A DNA stretch of 53,589 nucleotides from an uncultured Eubacteriales bacterium (GCA_949286525.1 CASECT010000081.1:1-53589), one strand, 5' to 3'. Shown: positions 28,845 to 36,674, counted from the stretch's first letter. Made by a program: numbers and translations. Notes: a model not told the origin generated them from the sequence alone.

Positions 28845-29948
28845 TCACTGCTGCTTTGCCTGCAGTGCTTTCTCATTGAAATCTGTCAGCAGTATGTAAA
28901 TCGTCTGATTGCTGAAAAACTCCTGTGGCCCACTGTAAGTCTGAGTCTGCCGCAGCGGAAGATAGCTCCCCGGCAAGCCGGCATCTTCCAGCAGCGTCTC
29001 ATAAAGCTCGGTACTGCTTCCGAAAGTGGCGTTCAGGAAATCAAATGCCAGATCCTGCTTTTCACAGTTTACGGTAACCGCCCAGCTACAGCCGCCGTCT
29101 GTGTCATAATGACCTCCGTCCCCCTGCTCCGTCTCAGCAGGAAGATTTGTCAGCGCCCAGTTTCCCGCTCCGATATCGCCGCTCATCAGCTCGGCAAAAA
29201 TCTCGCAGTCATCCATCAGCGCCGCTGTATCCTCGCCGCTGACCGCGGACAGATACTGATCTTCACTCTCCACTTCGATCACTACCCCTTCATCCTTCAT
29301 GGCCTGATACACCGCGTCCGGTATCCGTTCTCTCTGCCGGCTGTCCGTGCGCACAACCAGCATGGGCTGACCGGTCCTCTCCAGTACCACGCGCCCCATC
29401 TCTTCAAAGGCTTCCCAGGTTATGTTGGTAAAGTCGTCGATAGTGTAACCGGCCTTTTCCAGGATGTCTGTGCGCATCATGAGAACCATCGTCCCCTGAT
29501 CCATCGGCAATCCGTACTGGCTGTCCCCCTCCTGTGTCTGCTGCATTTTCTGCCCATCAAATTGAGTAAAATCCATCCCGGATTCTGACAGGTCAGCGAA
29601 CAGCTCTTCCGGCCGGTCTGTCTCCTCCGCGAACTCCAGATCACGAATCAGAAGAATATCCGGCAACGCCGTCACATCTTCGCTCTCCGCAGCCTCCCGA
29701 AGCTGTCCCTGAATATCCTCCCAGGAATGTTCCGTGATCTGAAGCTTAAATTCCGGATGCTCCTCCTGATACATGGACTCCGCCTCCTCCATGGCAAATT
29801 GCCAGGAAGACTGCCCCCAGCACCATACCGTCAGCGTATTCTCATCCTCCGAGGTGCCCTGCGCCTCCTCCGTTCCGAGCAGCCCGCATGCTTCCAGAGA
29901 CAGGGCCAATATCATGGCTGTCACCAGTGCTAAAAGTCTTTTCTTCAT
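28845..29948 (-). CDS. Extracellular solute-binding lipoprotein (sugar ABC type)
   Basis: About 367 residues. A signal peptide MKKRLLALVTAMILALSLEAC ends in a lipobox with Cys at about residue 21, so it should be lipid-anchored outside the cell. The mature part starts with an acidic linker and has the family-1 binding-protein pattern (NTLTVWCWGQSSWQFAMEEAESMYQEEHPEFKLQITEHSW). It is rather acidic. No permeases are adjacent, so its transporter partners are elsewhere or absent. The ATG at 29948 is preferred over 29969 because of AAGGAG upstream. Genes galK and msmK nearby suggest galactoside or oligosaccharide capture. Confidence 0.85.
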   Translation of the reverse strand: MKKRLLALVTAMILALSLEACGLLGTEEAQGTSEDENTLTVWCWGQSSWQFAMEEAESMYQEEHPEFKLQITEHSWEDIQGQLREAAESEDVTALPDILLIRDLEFAEETDRPEELFADLSESGMDFTQFDGQKMQQTQEGDSQYGLPMDQGTMVLMMRTDILEKAGYTIDDFTNITWEAFEEMGRVVLERTGQPMLVVRTDSRQRERIPDAVYQAMKDEGVVIEVESEDQYLSAVSGEDTAALMDDCEIFAELMSGDIGAGNWALTNLPAETEQGDGGHYDTDGGCSWAVTVNCEKQDLAFDFLNATFGSSTELYETLLEDAGLPGSYLPLRQTQTYSGPQEFFSNQTIYILLTDFNEKALQAKQQ

Positions 29949-30020
29949 AGCCCCCGCGCTCCTTTTCATCCTCTCTATTTTGCCATAAACGTCCGCCGAT
30001 TTCTACTGTTTTCCAAAGAA

Positions 30021-30047
30021 TTTATAGATAGTTTATAATCGTTTATA
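30021..30047. promoter_or_regulatory. Three TTTATA repeats in helical phase upstream of the binding-protein gene
   Basis: TTTATA occurs at 30021, 30032 and 30042, that is every 10-11 bases, in an AT-rich block between the rpsR terminators and the lipoprotein gene. The arrangement suits a bent-DNA or regulator-binding region. Confidence 0.35.
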
Positions 30048-30050
30048 AAA

Positions 30051-30070
30051 GGGTTCCGTATGCGGAACCC
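30051..30070 (-). terminator. Second terminator of the rpsF-ssb-rpsR operon
   Basis: GGGTTCCG, 4-base loop, CGGAACCC is a perfect 8-bp stem followed on the minus strand by TTTTATAAA. It lies 40 bases beyond the first terminator. Confidence 0.75.
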
Positions 30071-30109
30071 CTGCGCCGGGCACGGTCGCTTTTGCGATAG
30101 AAAGAAAAA

Positions 30110-30137
30110 GACCGCCACCCTCCTTTGGATGACGGTC
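30110..30137 (-). terminator. First terminator of the rpsF-ssb-rpsR operon
   Basis: Minus strand: GACCGTCATCC, loop, GGGTGGCGGTC, then TTTTTCTTTC, 24 bases after rpsR. Confidence 0.85.
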
Positions 30138-30160
30138 CCAATTTCCGCAAAATCGCTGAT

Positions 30161-30418
30161 TTACTCTGCCACATAAGGCATCAGGGCAACGTGACGCGCT
30201 CTCTTGATAGCGACGGTCAGCGCTCTCTGATGTTTTGCGCAGTTGCCTGTAATACGACGGGGAAGAATCTTTCCTCTCTCAGACACATACTTCTTCAGCT
30301 TTGCTGTGTCCTTGTAGTCGATCACATTATCTTTACCGCAGAATACGCACACTTTTTTTCTTCTGTGCACGGGTCTTCTTCTGGGACCATCTGCTCTGTC
30401 TGTCTTTGTAAAAGCCAT
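30161..30418 (-). CDS. rpsR: 30S ribosomal protein S18
   Basis: 85 residues. Typical motifs: [53 protein letters not shown]. It keeps CVFC and the later Cys-His, so it looks like the zinc-ribbon (C+) form, as opposed to the cysteine-free form made by some bacteria under zinc shortage. Last gene of rpsF-ssb-rpsR, 17 bases after ssb. Confidence 0.98.
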   Translation of the reverse strand: MAFTKTDRADGPRRRPVHRRKKVCVFCGKDNVIDYKDTAKLKKYVSERGKILPRRITGNCAKHQRALTVAIKRARHVALMPYVAE

Positions 30419-30435
30419 GGTATTACCTCCTGTAA

Positions 30436-30873
30436 TTAATTAAATGGCAGTTCCTCTTCAATGCCGTCGGGAATATTCATGAACCCATCCCCCGCCGGCG
30501 CACTGGGCGCAGGCGTACTGTTATTGGGAACATATCCGCTGTTTGCCGCGGAAGCGCTCTTGCTCTCGGCAAATTCCACGTTATTGGTCACGATCTCTAT
30601 ACCGTAAACCATCTGCCCTTCCCGATTCGTATAATTATTGTTACGGATTTCACCGTCCAGAACGATCTTTGTACCCTTGCGAAGATACTTTTCCACAAAC
30701 TCTCCCTGCTTTCCAAAGGAAACGCAGTTGAAAAAGTCGGCGTCGGGGTCTCCCTCCCGCTTGAATCTGCGGTCCACAGCAATGGAAAATCTCGCCACCG
30801 CCGTATTATTGGCACCACCGTATCTTACCTCAGGATCTCTGGTCAAACGTCCCATAAGGATTACTTTATTCAT
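30436..30873 (-). CDS. ssb: Single-stranded DNA-binding protein
   Basis: 145 residues. The OB fold is [18 protein letters not shown]... [11 protein letters not shown]...[21 protein letters not shown] Ser/Pro/Ala-rich linker (about 105-130) leads to the acidic tip EEELPFN, which binds partner repair and replication proteins. Its place between rpsF and rpsR is the universal arrangement for the main chromosomal SSB. Confidence 0.98.
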   Translation of the reverse strand: MNKVILMGRLTRDPEVRYGGANNTAVARFSIAVDRRFKREGDPDADFFNCVSFGKQGEFVEKYLRKGTKIVLDGEIRNNNYTNREGQMVYGIEIVTNNVEFAESKSASAANSGYVPNNSTPAPSAPAGDGFMNIPDGIEEELPFN

Positions 30874-30893
30874 AGGCTCTACCTCTTTCTATC

Positions 30894-31184
30894 CTATGCC
30901 TCATCTTTCTTAACGCACAAGAATCGAAGAACATTGTCCATGATGCGCACATCTGCTTCCACCTGAGCGGGAGCATCGGGCTCTGCGTCAAACTGGATGA
31001 AGTAATAGAAGCCTTCGTTCATCTTCTGGATCTCGTAAGCAAGCTTTTTCTTGCCCCAGTCTTCCACTTCCGTCACAGTGCCGCCGGCGCGGGTAATATA
31101 CTCTTTCGCCTTCTCGACAACCGCGGCCCTCGCGTCATCCTCGATCTTCGCGTTAACAACAAGTGCTAACTCATACTTTTTCAT
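30894..31184 (-). CDS. rpsF: 30S ribosomal protein S6
   Basis: 96 residues: MKKYELALVVNAKIEDDA, EDWGKKKLAYEIQKMNEGFYYFIQFDA, and IMDNVLRFLCVKKDE. First gene of the operon, with GGAGG as ribosome site. S6 pairs with S18 on the 30S platform, and the pair can autoregulate through the leader. Confidence 0.98.
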   Translation of the reverse strand: MKKYELALVVNAKIEDDARAAVVEKAKEYITRAGGTVTEVEDWGKKKLAYEIQKMNEGFYYFIQFDAEPDAPAQVEADVRIMDNVLRFLCVKKDEA

Positions 31185-31215
31185 GCGACTCTTACCTCCT
31201 TCTGGTCTTTTGGCC

Positions 31216-31234
31216 CTTCCCCTTTTCGGGAAAG
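31216..31234 (-). promoter_or_regulatory. Hairpin in the rpsF leader
   Basis: Minus-strand RNA: CTTTCCC, a five-base GAAAA loop, GGGGAAG, a 7-bp stem with one G-U pair, between the promoter and the rpsF ribosome site. S6:S18 leader elements are known in many bacteria, but I cannot confirm that this matches their consensus. Confidence 0.4.
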
Positions 31235-31253
31235 AGCAAGGATATTTTCATAT

Positions 31254-31295
31254 ACCACGAGTGGTAATCATAGCATGTTTTCCCTTATTTTTCAA
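31254..31295 (-). promoter_or_regulatory. rpsF promoter with palindrome over the start site
   Basis: Minus strand: TTGAAA (31295-31290), 17-base spacer, TATGAT (31272-31267). ACCACGAGTGGT (31254-31265), a 5-bp-arm palindrome, covers the predicted +1. The -35 box lies inside the 3' end of the DUF951 gene. Confidence 0.7.
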
Positions 31296-31473
31296 GGCTT
31301 TTTTTGATTTCCTTTACGCTTTTTTCCAATTTTTTCCGAGGAATCATGATCTGATGACCGCACCCCGTACACTTCAACCGGAAGTCCGCGCCCATACGCA
31401 GCACTTCCCAGTCATTGCTCCCGCAGGGATGCTGCTTTTTCAATGTCACAATATCCTTTACCTGAATATCCAT
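31285..31473 (-). CDS. DUF951 family protein
   Basis: 62 residues. The protein reads MDIQVKDIVTLKKQHPCGSNDWEVLRMGADFRLKCTGCGHQIMIPRKKLEKSVK (quoted in part here by its ends and Cys pattern: one CGS and one CTGCG). DUF951 is a conserved Firmicutes family with one Cys and a CxxC, perhaps zinc-binding, function unknown; it often neighbours rpsF. The start at 31473 has GAGGAG upstream; the frame stays open further up without a ribosome site. Confidence 0.88.
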   Translation of the reverse strand: MDIQVKDIVTLKKQHPCGSNDWEVLRMGADFRLKCTGCGHQIMIPRKKLEKSVKEIKKSLEK

Positions 31474-31552
31474 CTTTTTCTCCTCTTCTCGCTCTCCTGT
31501 CTTTTGCTGTCCTGCCCTTTGAACGATCCGGATTTTCCGTGGCACGCTCCTG

Positions 31553-32284
31553 TCAGCGGACCGCAATCCGTGACAGCACATCGCCGATACTTCCGTGAAT
31601 AACCAGATCTGCCCGCGCGTCTGCCGGCGTCTCATCCCGGTTGATCAGCACAAGTTTTCTTCCGCGGTACAGGTCGATCAGTCCCGCGGCGGGATAAACC
31701 ACCAGAGATGTTCCTCCCACAATCAGCATATCCGCTCCGGCCACCGCCTCCATGGCCTCCCGCAGGATCCGGCTGTCCAGGCCCTCCTCGTAGAGCACCA
31801 CATCCGGCTTGATATCGCCTCCGCAGGCATTACAGCGGGGAACTCCCGGCGCTGCCTTCATATATTCGGCGTCAAAGAACTTGCCGCATTTTTCACAGTA
31901 GTTGCGGTGTATGCTGCCATGCAGTTCCAGGACCCGGCTGCTGCCTGCCCTTTGATGCAGACCATCGATATTCTGCGTTACCACCGCTGTCAGTTTTCCC
32001 GCCCGCTCCAGCTCGGCGAGTTTTCTGTGGGCGGCATTGGGCTCCACATCGGTAATCAACATCTTGTCGTGATAAAAACGGTAAAACTCTTCCTTATTTT
32101 TAAAATAAAAACTGTGACTGAGAATCTTCTCCGGCGGGAAGTCATAGGTCTGGCGATAGAGTCCATCCACACTGCGGAAATCCGGTATGCCGCTCTCTGT
32201 TGACACGCCTGCCCCACCGAAAAACACAATATTTTTCGCTTCATCCATCATTTCCTGCAGCCGGGAAATTTCCTTTTCGAACAT
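31553..32284 (-). CDS. cobB: NAD-dependent protein deacylase, SIR2 family
   Basis: About 243 residues. It removes acyl groups from lysine using NAD. Motifs: FFGGAGVSTESGIPDFRS, TQNIDGLHQRAG (with the catalytic His in LELHGSIH next to it), a zinc ribbon CEKCGKFF and CNACGG, GGTSLVVYPA and LVLINRDETP. The start at 32284 has GGGAGGAG. The intact zinc site and catalytic residues indicate an active enzyme. Usual target in bacteria: acetyl-CoA synthetase and other metabolic enzymes. Confidence 0.93.
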   Translation of the reverse strand: MFEKEISRLQEMMDEAKNIVFFGGAGVSTESGIPDFRSVDGLYRQTYDFPPEKILSHSFYFKNKEEFYRFYHDKMLITDVEPNAAHRKLAELERAGKLTAVVTQNIDGLHQRAGSSRVLELHGSIHRNYCEKCGKFFDAEYMKAAPGVPRCNACGGDIKPDVVLYEEGLDSRILREAMEAVAGADMLIVGGTSLVVYPAAGLIDLYRGRKLVLINRDETPADARADLVIHGSIGDVLSRIAVR

Positions 32285-32310
32285 TTTACGTTTCTCCTCC
32301 CTGTCCTGCG

Positions 32311-32339
32311 TTGACTTTTGTTTCATTATATGATATTTT
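32311..32339 (+). promoter_or_regulatory. Promoter of the CNNM/CorC leader
   Basis: TTGACT (32311-32316), 17-base spacer, TATTTT (32334-32339); TATGAT five bases upstream is another possible -10. It faces the 230-base leader that contains a short ORF and a terminator. Confidence 0.65.
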
Positions 32340-32382
32340 AGTCTGGATTACAAATCTGATTGTAATTTGCGAGAAAGAGGTG

Positions 32383-32430
32383 ATGAATGCATGGACGACA
32401 GTTCCGGTAATGAATGCCACACGTGTATGA
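32383..32430 (+). CDS. Putative 15-codon leader peptide
   Basis: MNAWTTVPVMNATRV, with AGAAAGAGGTG ending three bases before the ATG. It sits between a good promoter and an intrinsic terminator, upstream of the CNNM/CorC gene. The placement is that of an attenuation leader peptide. No run of a single amino acid codon stands out, though Val, Thr, Met and Asn are frequent. Confidence 0.45.
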   Translation: MNAWTTVPVMNATRV

Positions 32431-32462
32431 TCGTTGCTCCATGTTTTATTATGAATTGATAT

Positions 32463-32504
32463 AAGGTATAGCCTGGAAGATTTCCTTGCAGGCTGTGCCT
32501 TTTT
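32463..32504 (+). terminator. Terminator/attenuator in the CNNM/CorC leader
   Basis: AAGGTATAGCCTG and CAGGCTGTGCCTT pair over 13 positions (two G-U pairs) with a 13-base loop, followed by TTTTTGTGTTT. It lies about 70 bases before the CNNM ORF and downstream of the leader promoter, so it would stop transcription unless disrupted. Confidence 0.75.
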
Positions 32505-32575
32505 GTGTTTCACTGAAACATTTTCTTTCACAATAAACGAAAATCAAACTGGATTTAAGAAAAGGAGATATCATT

Positions 32576-33922
32576 ATGATTGGAGCATTGATAATACAGA
32601 TTGTTCTTATATTTATTAACGCAGTATTTGCCAGCGCCGAGATCGCCGTCATTTCCATGAATGACGCGAAACTCAAGAAAATGACACAGGATGGCGATTC
32701 CCGGGCGAAAAAGCTTACTTGGCTGACAGAACAGCCGTCAAAATTCCTCTCTACCATTCAGGTCGCCATCACTCTGGCCGGTCTGCTGGGAGGCGCTTTT
32801 GCCGCGGAAAACTTTGCCGGTCCGCTGGTGGATCTGCTGTTGAGTACCGGCCTTCCGATTCATCGGAGTGTCCTGCACTCGATTGTGGTATTTTTAATTA
32901 CCCTGGTCCTCATGTATTTTCAGCTGGTGTTCGGAGAGCTGGTGCCCAAACGCCTTGCCATGAAAAAATGCGATTCCATGGCGCTTGGCATGTCCGGTCT
33001 TCTCTACTATGTGTCCAAAATAACCGCGCCCTTGGTCTGGCTTCTGACCGTCTCTACCAACTTCGTTCTGCGTCTGATGAAAATCGATCCCAACGAAGAT
33101 GAAGACATCGTTACCGAGGAGGAAATCCGTATGATGTTGGCAGAAGGGAACCAGCAGGGTACCATCCAGGTGGAAGAGAGCGAGATGATTCAAAATGTCT
33201 TCGAACTCAACGATACCTTTGTGGACGAAGTATGCACCCACAGACGGGATGTAGCCTTCCTTTATCTGGAAGACAGCGAGGAGGAATGGGCCAAAACCAT
33301 TCAGGAGAGCCGCTTTACATATTATCCTATCTGTGATAAAAACCAGGATGACATCGTTGGGATTCTGGATACGAAAGATTACTTCCGCTCAGAAAACAGG
33401 AGCAAGGATTATGTGATGGAAAACGCTGTCAACCGCCCGTTTTTTGTACCGGAAACCATGCGGATTAACGTCCTGTTCGCCCGCATGAAACAGATGCGCA
33501 CTTACTTTGCCGTCGTACTGGATGAGTACGGGGCCACCTCCGGCATTGTAACGCTCCACGATCTCGTGGAGGCCCTGGTAGGCGATCTGGATGACGAGGA
33601 GGAACCCCTCAAACCCGACGATATCGAAATGATCAAGGAGGGCGTCTGGCGCATTGCCGGATCCGCCGACCTGGAGGAAGTAGGCGAAGAGCTGCACATC
33701 ACGCTCCCGGATGAGGACTATGACACCTTCAGCGGTTTTGTCTGGGGCGAAATCAACCGGGTACCCGCCGATGGCGAAAGCTTTTCCATCGAAGCCTGCG
33801 GCATGAAAATTGACGTGAAAAACGTGAAAAACCATATGGTGGATTACGCCCTGGTCAGAAAACTGGCAAAGCCCGAAGAGCCGGGAGACGAGACAGAAGT
33901 TTCCGGCAGCCAGCAGCCATAA
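32576..33922 (+). CDS. CNNM/CorC family transporter (hemolysin C-like)
   Basis: 448 residues. N-terminal DUF21/CNNM domain with four hydrophobic segments (about 1-150), including FASAEIAVISMNDAKLKK and GELVPKRLAM; a CBS pair (about 205-335); and a C-terminal CorC_HlyC domain (about 345-430). Relatives take part in Mg2+ (or Co2+) efflux or resistance; older annotations call them hemolysins, with little support. GGAGATATC before the ATG is the ribosome site. The leader suggests regulated read-through, perhaps by a metal or by translation. Confidence 0.9.
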   Translation: MIGALIIQIVLIFINAVFASAEIAVISMNDAKLKKMTQDGDSRAKKLTWLTEQPSKFLSTIQVAITLAGLLGGAFAAENFAGPLVDLLLSTGLPIHRSVLHSIVVFLITLVLMYFQLVFGELVPKRLAMKKCDSMALGMSGLLYYVSKITAPLVWLLTVSTNFVLRLMKIDPNEDEDIVTEEEIRMMLAEGNQQGTIQVEESEMIQNVFELNDTFVDEVCTHRRDVAFLYLEDSEEEWAKTIQESRFTYYPICDKNQDDIVGILDTKDYFRSENRSKDYVMENAVNRPFFVPETMRINVLFARMKQMRTYFAVVLDEYGATSGIVTLHDLVEALVGDLDDEEEPLKPDDIEMIKEGVWRIAGSADLEEVGEELHITLPDEDYDTFSGFVWGEINRVPADGESFSIEACGMKIDVKNVKNHMVDYALVRKLAKPEEPGDETEVSGSQQP

Positions 33923-33970
33923 TATAATATTAAATTCGTATTACACAGCAATCCACAGGAGGGACAGAAA

Positions 33971-34375
33971 ATGAGTACGAAAGTCAGAAGAATGCTTGCT
34001 CTTCTGAGCGTCATTCTCTTCTGCACATTTCTTTCCTCAGAATTTATCATAATGGAACCGTGGGATATTTTCCCGCAGATTCAGGAAGAATATAATGCCT
34101 CAGATCTGGCAGACGAACATCTGCAGCCGGGGGCAAACCCGGAGGGAGTGCGCTTGCCCGCTACGCGAAACGGGCGGACTTCTCTCCGGCATTCCGGAAA
34201 CTCTGCGGTATTCCCGCTGTTCTTTCTCTTTGTTCCGGGAGAATTCCTCATGGAGAGGGCCAGGCGAACCTTTATGGTCCGCCTGCGGGCCTGCCCCCTG
34301 TCGTTCCCCAGATTTCTCTGGGATCTCTTTGTGCGGCAAGAGAAGGATGGAAAGAAAAGGAATCCTGCTTTTTGA
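33971..34375 (+). CDS. Hypothetical secreted or membrane-anchored protein
   Basis: 134 residues, not recognised. An N-terminal hydrophobic stretch (MLALLSVILFCTFLSSEFII) looks like a signal peptide or anchor. The rest is a polar segment, then a second hydrophobic stretch (SAVFPLFFLFVPGEFLM) and a basic end. The ribosome site GGAGGG is excellent, which is the main support for expression at the start. The later half has composition suggestive of non-coding DNA and contains hairpins (for example CAGGCGAACC with GGTCCGCCTG at 34262-34286), so it may be a decayed gene. Confidence 0.5.
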   Translation: MSTKVRRMLALLSVILFCTFLSSEFIIMEPWDIFPQIQEEYNASDLADEHLQPGANPEGVRLPATRNGRTSLRHSGNSAVFPLFFLFVPGEFLMERARRTFMVRLRACPLSFPRFLWDLFVRQEKDGKKRNPAF

Positions 34376-34379
34376 ACAT

Positions 34380-34418
34380 CAGCGTTCGGTCTGTATGCCA
34401 ACGCTGCCGGCTACATTT
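34380..34418 (+). terminator. Terminator-like hairpin upstream of ktrB
   Basis: CAGCGTTCGG and CCAACGCTG form a bulged 9-bp stem; ATTTTTT follows 9 bases later. It could end transcription from the CNNM side or act in the ktrB leader. Confidence 0.45.
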
Positions 34419-34452
34419 TTTAATAAGCAGAAAGTAGGACAGAAAATAAAAA

Positions 34453-35757
34453 ATGAAACAGATACATTCAATATTTAAAAAATTGCCTGCCAGCCAGTTG
34501 ATTGCTTTGGGCTTCGCGGCAGTTATCCTGACAGGAACCATTTTGCTTCTTCTTCCGGTTTCCGTACGGGAAGGAGTAAAAGTGTCTTTTATTGACGCCC
34601 TCTTTACCTCTACAAGCGCCGTATGCGTGACCGGCCTGATCGCTATCGATACAGCGGATCACTTTACTGCTTTCGGGCAGGGGGTGGTTGCCGCTCTGAT
34701 ACAGATCGGCGGTCTGGGTGTAACCTCCATCGGCGTCGGGCTGATCATTGCCGCCGGCAAAAGGGTCAGCATCAAAAGCCGTTTTCTGGTCAAAGAGGCT
34801 CTGAATACCGACAATTACAAAGGCATCGTCAAATTGGTCAAGTCCGTGCTTCTGGTAACACTCTGTTTTGAAACCGTGGGCGCCATTTTAAGCTTTCTGG
34901 TTTTTTCCAGGGATTACCCGACACTGCATGCCCTTGGCATCAGTATCTTTCATTCCATCGCGGCCTTCAACAACTCCGGCTTCGATATTCTGGGAGGACT
35001 GCGCAACCTGATTCCATATCAGAATGACGTTTTGCTGAATATGACCACCTGTTTTCTGATTATTTTCGGCGGTCTGGGATATCTGGTTATTCTGGATGTT
35101 CTCAGGCAGCGGTCTTTTCGGAAGCTGACCCTGCACTCCAAAGTCGTGATTACCATGACCGCCATATTGCTGATCGTGGGAACGCTTCTTTTGAAGGCGA
35201 CGGAGAATATCTCCTGGATGGGCGCTTTTTTCCACAGCGTATCTGCCCGAACAGCAGGATTCTCCACATACCCCATCGGTTCCTTTACCAACGCGGGACT
35301 GTTTGTGCTGTGTATTCTGATGTTTATCGGCGCATCTCCGGGATCTACCGGAGGCGGTATCAAAACCAGCACTTTCTTCATATTGATTCAGGCCGTCCGG
35401 AGCATGTACACCACCGGAAGCGTTCACGCTTTCCATCGGAGCATCTCCAGGCAGAACATATTCAAAGCCTGTCTGATCACGCTGTTGTCAGGGGCCGTTG
35501 TCTGTGTGGCAACCTTTCTCATGTGCATTCTGGAGCCGGACTGCACCTTCATGCAGTTGATTTTTGAGGTTGTCTCGGCTTTCGGCACGGTGGGCCTATC
35601 CACCGGTATTACCCCGACCTTGAGCGCCGCGGGAAAATTTGTCATCATTCTGGTTATGTATACCGGAAGACTGGGCGCTTTTACCCTGCTGTCCGTATGG
35701 ATGAAGCAGAAGGAGCCCCATGTGAGATATTCAGAAGAAACCATTGCAATCGGATAA
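34453..35757 (+). CDS. ktrB: Potassium uptake channel subunit KtrB/TrkH family
   Basis: 434 residues with eight or more membrane segments. It is the ion-translocating subunit of a Ktr/Trk potassium uptake system. The selectivity-loop regions typical of the family are visible: TSTSAVCVTGL, FNNSGFDILGG, SARTAGFSTY and SAFGTVGLSTG, each with the central glycine. The length fits KtrB better than the longer TrkH. The gating partner ktrA follows after 22 bases. Uptake through Ktr is commonly inhibited by c-di-AMP, the substrate of the GdpP encoded at 22.8-24.8 kb. Confidence 0.93.
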   Translation: MKQIHSIFKKLPASQLIALGFAAVILTGTILLLLPVSVREGVKVSFIDALFTSTSAVCVTGLIAIDTADHFTAFGQGVVAALIQIGGLGVTSIGVGLIIAAGKRVSIKSRFLVKEALNTDNYKGIVKLVKSVLLVTLCFETVGAILSFLVFSRDYPTLHALGISIFHSIAAFNNSGFDILGGLRNLIPYQNDVLLNMTTCFLIIFGGLGYLVILDVLRQRSFRKLTLHSKVVITMTAILLIVGTLLLKATENISWMGAFFHSVSARTAGFSTYPIGSFTNAGLFVLCILMFIGASPGSTGGGIKTSTFFILIQAVRSMYTTGSVHAFHRSISRQNIFKACLITLLSGAVVCVATFLMCILEPDCTFMQLIFEVVSAFGTVGLSTGITPTLSAAGKFVIILVMYTGRLGAFTLLSVWMKQKEPHVRYSEETIAIG

Positions 35758-35779
35758 AAATCGGGAGGAAAGAAAAACC

Positions 35780-36445
35780 ATGAAAAAAAATCAGGATATC
35801 GCATACGGAATTATCGGACTGGGCCGCTTCGGCAGTGCCCTGGCAAGAACTCTGGCAGAAGCCGGACAGGAGGTCATCGTCCTGGACCGGGATGAAGATA
35901 AGATCAAAGACATGCGCCAGTACACAGAATACGCCTTCGTGACAGAAAATCTCAGTCTGGAAACACTGGAAGAAACCGGCATACAGAATTGCGATGTGGT
36001 TATCGTCTGCATCGGCGAAAAGGTGGACGTAAGTATTTTGACCACTATGCGCGTCATCGAGATGGGCATTCCCCATGTCATCTCCAAAGCCCTCAGCTCC
36101 GAACAGGGGGCCGTATTGAAAAAACTCGGTGCCGAAGTCGTCTATCCCGAACGGGACATGGCTTTGCGTCTGGGCAGGAAGCTGCTGTCCAACAATTTCC
36201 TGGACTACGTATCTCTCAACAACAGCGTAGAGATCCGCCAGGTGCAGGTTCCTCAACCGCTGATCGGACGAAGCGTGGAGGAAACGGAAATCCGGCAGAA
36301 ATATAAGCTGAACATTATCGCCATCGAGAACGGCAGAGATACAAATATAGAAGTAACGCCGGATTATCGTCTGAAAAGTGATGACATTATTGTAGTCATC
36401 GGAAAGGTAAACAATATCGACGCCTTTGAAAATCATTTTGAATAG
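35780..36445 (+). CDS. ktrA: Potassium uptake regulatory subunit KtrA/TrkA
   Basis: About 221 residues. An RCK_N domain (1-140) with the nucleotide motif GIIGLGRFGSALARTL followed by VIVLDRDEDK, and an RCK_C domain (about 140-221) at the end with NIIAIENGRDTNIEVTPDYRLKSDDIIVVIG. Octameric KtrA rings bind ATP/ADP and gate KtrB; the C domain is the known c-di-AMP site in related proteins. Start at 35780 with GGGAGGAAAG; upstream codons overlap ktrB. Confidence 0.94.
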   Translation: MKKNQDIAYGIIGLGRFGSALARTLAEAGQEVIVLDRDEDKIKDMRQYTEYAFVTENLSLETLEETGIQNCDVVIVCIGEKVDVSILTTMRVIEMGIPHVISKALSSEQGAVLKKLGAEVVYPERDMALRLGRKLLSNNFLDYVSLNNSVEIRQVQVPQPLIGRSVEETEIRQKYKLNIIAIENGRDTNIEVTPDYRLKSDDIIVVIGKVNNIDAFENHFE

Positions 36446-36473
36446 AAATCTCTCCATAAAATGCAAGAACAGG

Positions 36474-36508
36474 AAAATCCCCGGGAGCATGCCGCTCCCG
36501 GGGATTTT
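36474..36508. terminator. Bidirectional terminator between ktrA and tRNA-Met
   Basis: AAAATCCCCGGGAGC and GCTCCCGGGGATTTT form a 15-bp perfect stem with a five-base loop. It serves ktrBA on the plus strand and the tRNA on the minus strand. Confidence 0.9.
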
Positions 36509-36519
36509 ATAATAAAAAA

Positions 36520-36593
36520 TTGCGGGAGTAGGATTTGAACCTACGACCTCCGGGTTATGAGCCCGGCGAGCTTCCAGACTGCTCCATCCCGCG
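36520..36593 (-). tRNA. Initiator tRNA-fMet (CAT)
   Basis: 74 bases on the minus strand, beginning CGCGGGATGGAGCAG. Anticodon CAT lies in the loop of a stem with three G-C pairs (GGGCTCATAACCC), and the first base C1 faces A72, the mismatch that marks initiators. T-arm GGTTCAAATCC is standard. CCA is not encoded; T-rich DNA follows at once. Confidence 0.97.
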
Positions 36594-36604
36594 TCAACAT
36601 GTTT

Positions 36605-36633
36605 ATTATAATCCTATTTTATGGAAATGTCAA
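36605..36633 (-). promoter_or_regulatory. Consensus promoter of the initiator tRNA
   Basis: Minus strand: TTGACA (36633-36628), 17-base spacer, TATAAT (36610-36605), a perfect sigma-A consensus ending 11 bases before the tRNA. Confidence 0.9.
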
Positions 36634-36674
36634 ATTTCTTTCCTGCCCCTCTGCAATCCGCTCGGAACGTTCTG

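Noticed and set aside
34376..34452. A c-di-AMP (ydaO/yuaA) riboswitch upstream of ktrB
   Set aside because: The context invites it, but the conserved core and the typical 3' end of that riboswitch are not visible between 33923 and 34452; only unrelated hairpins are seen.
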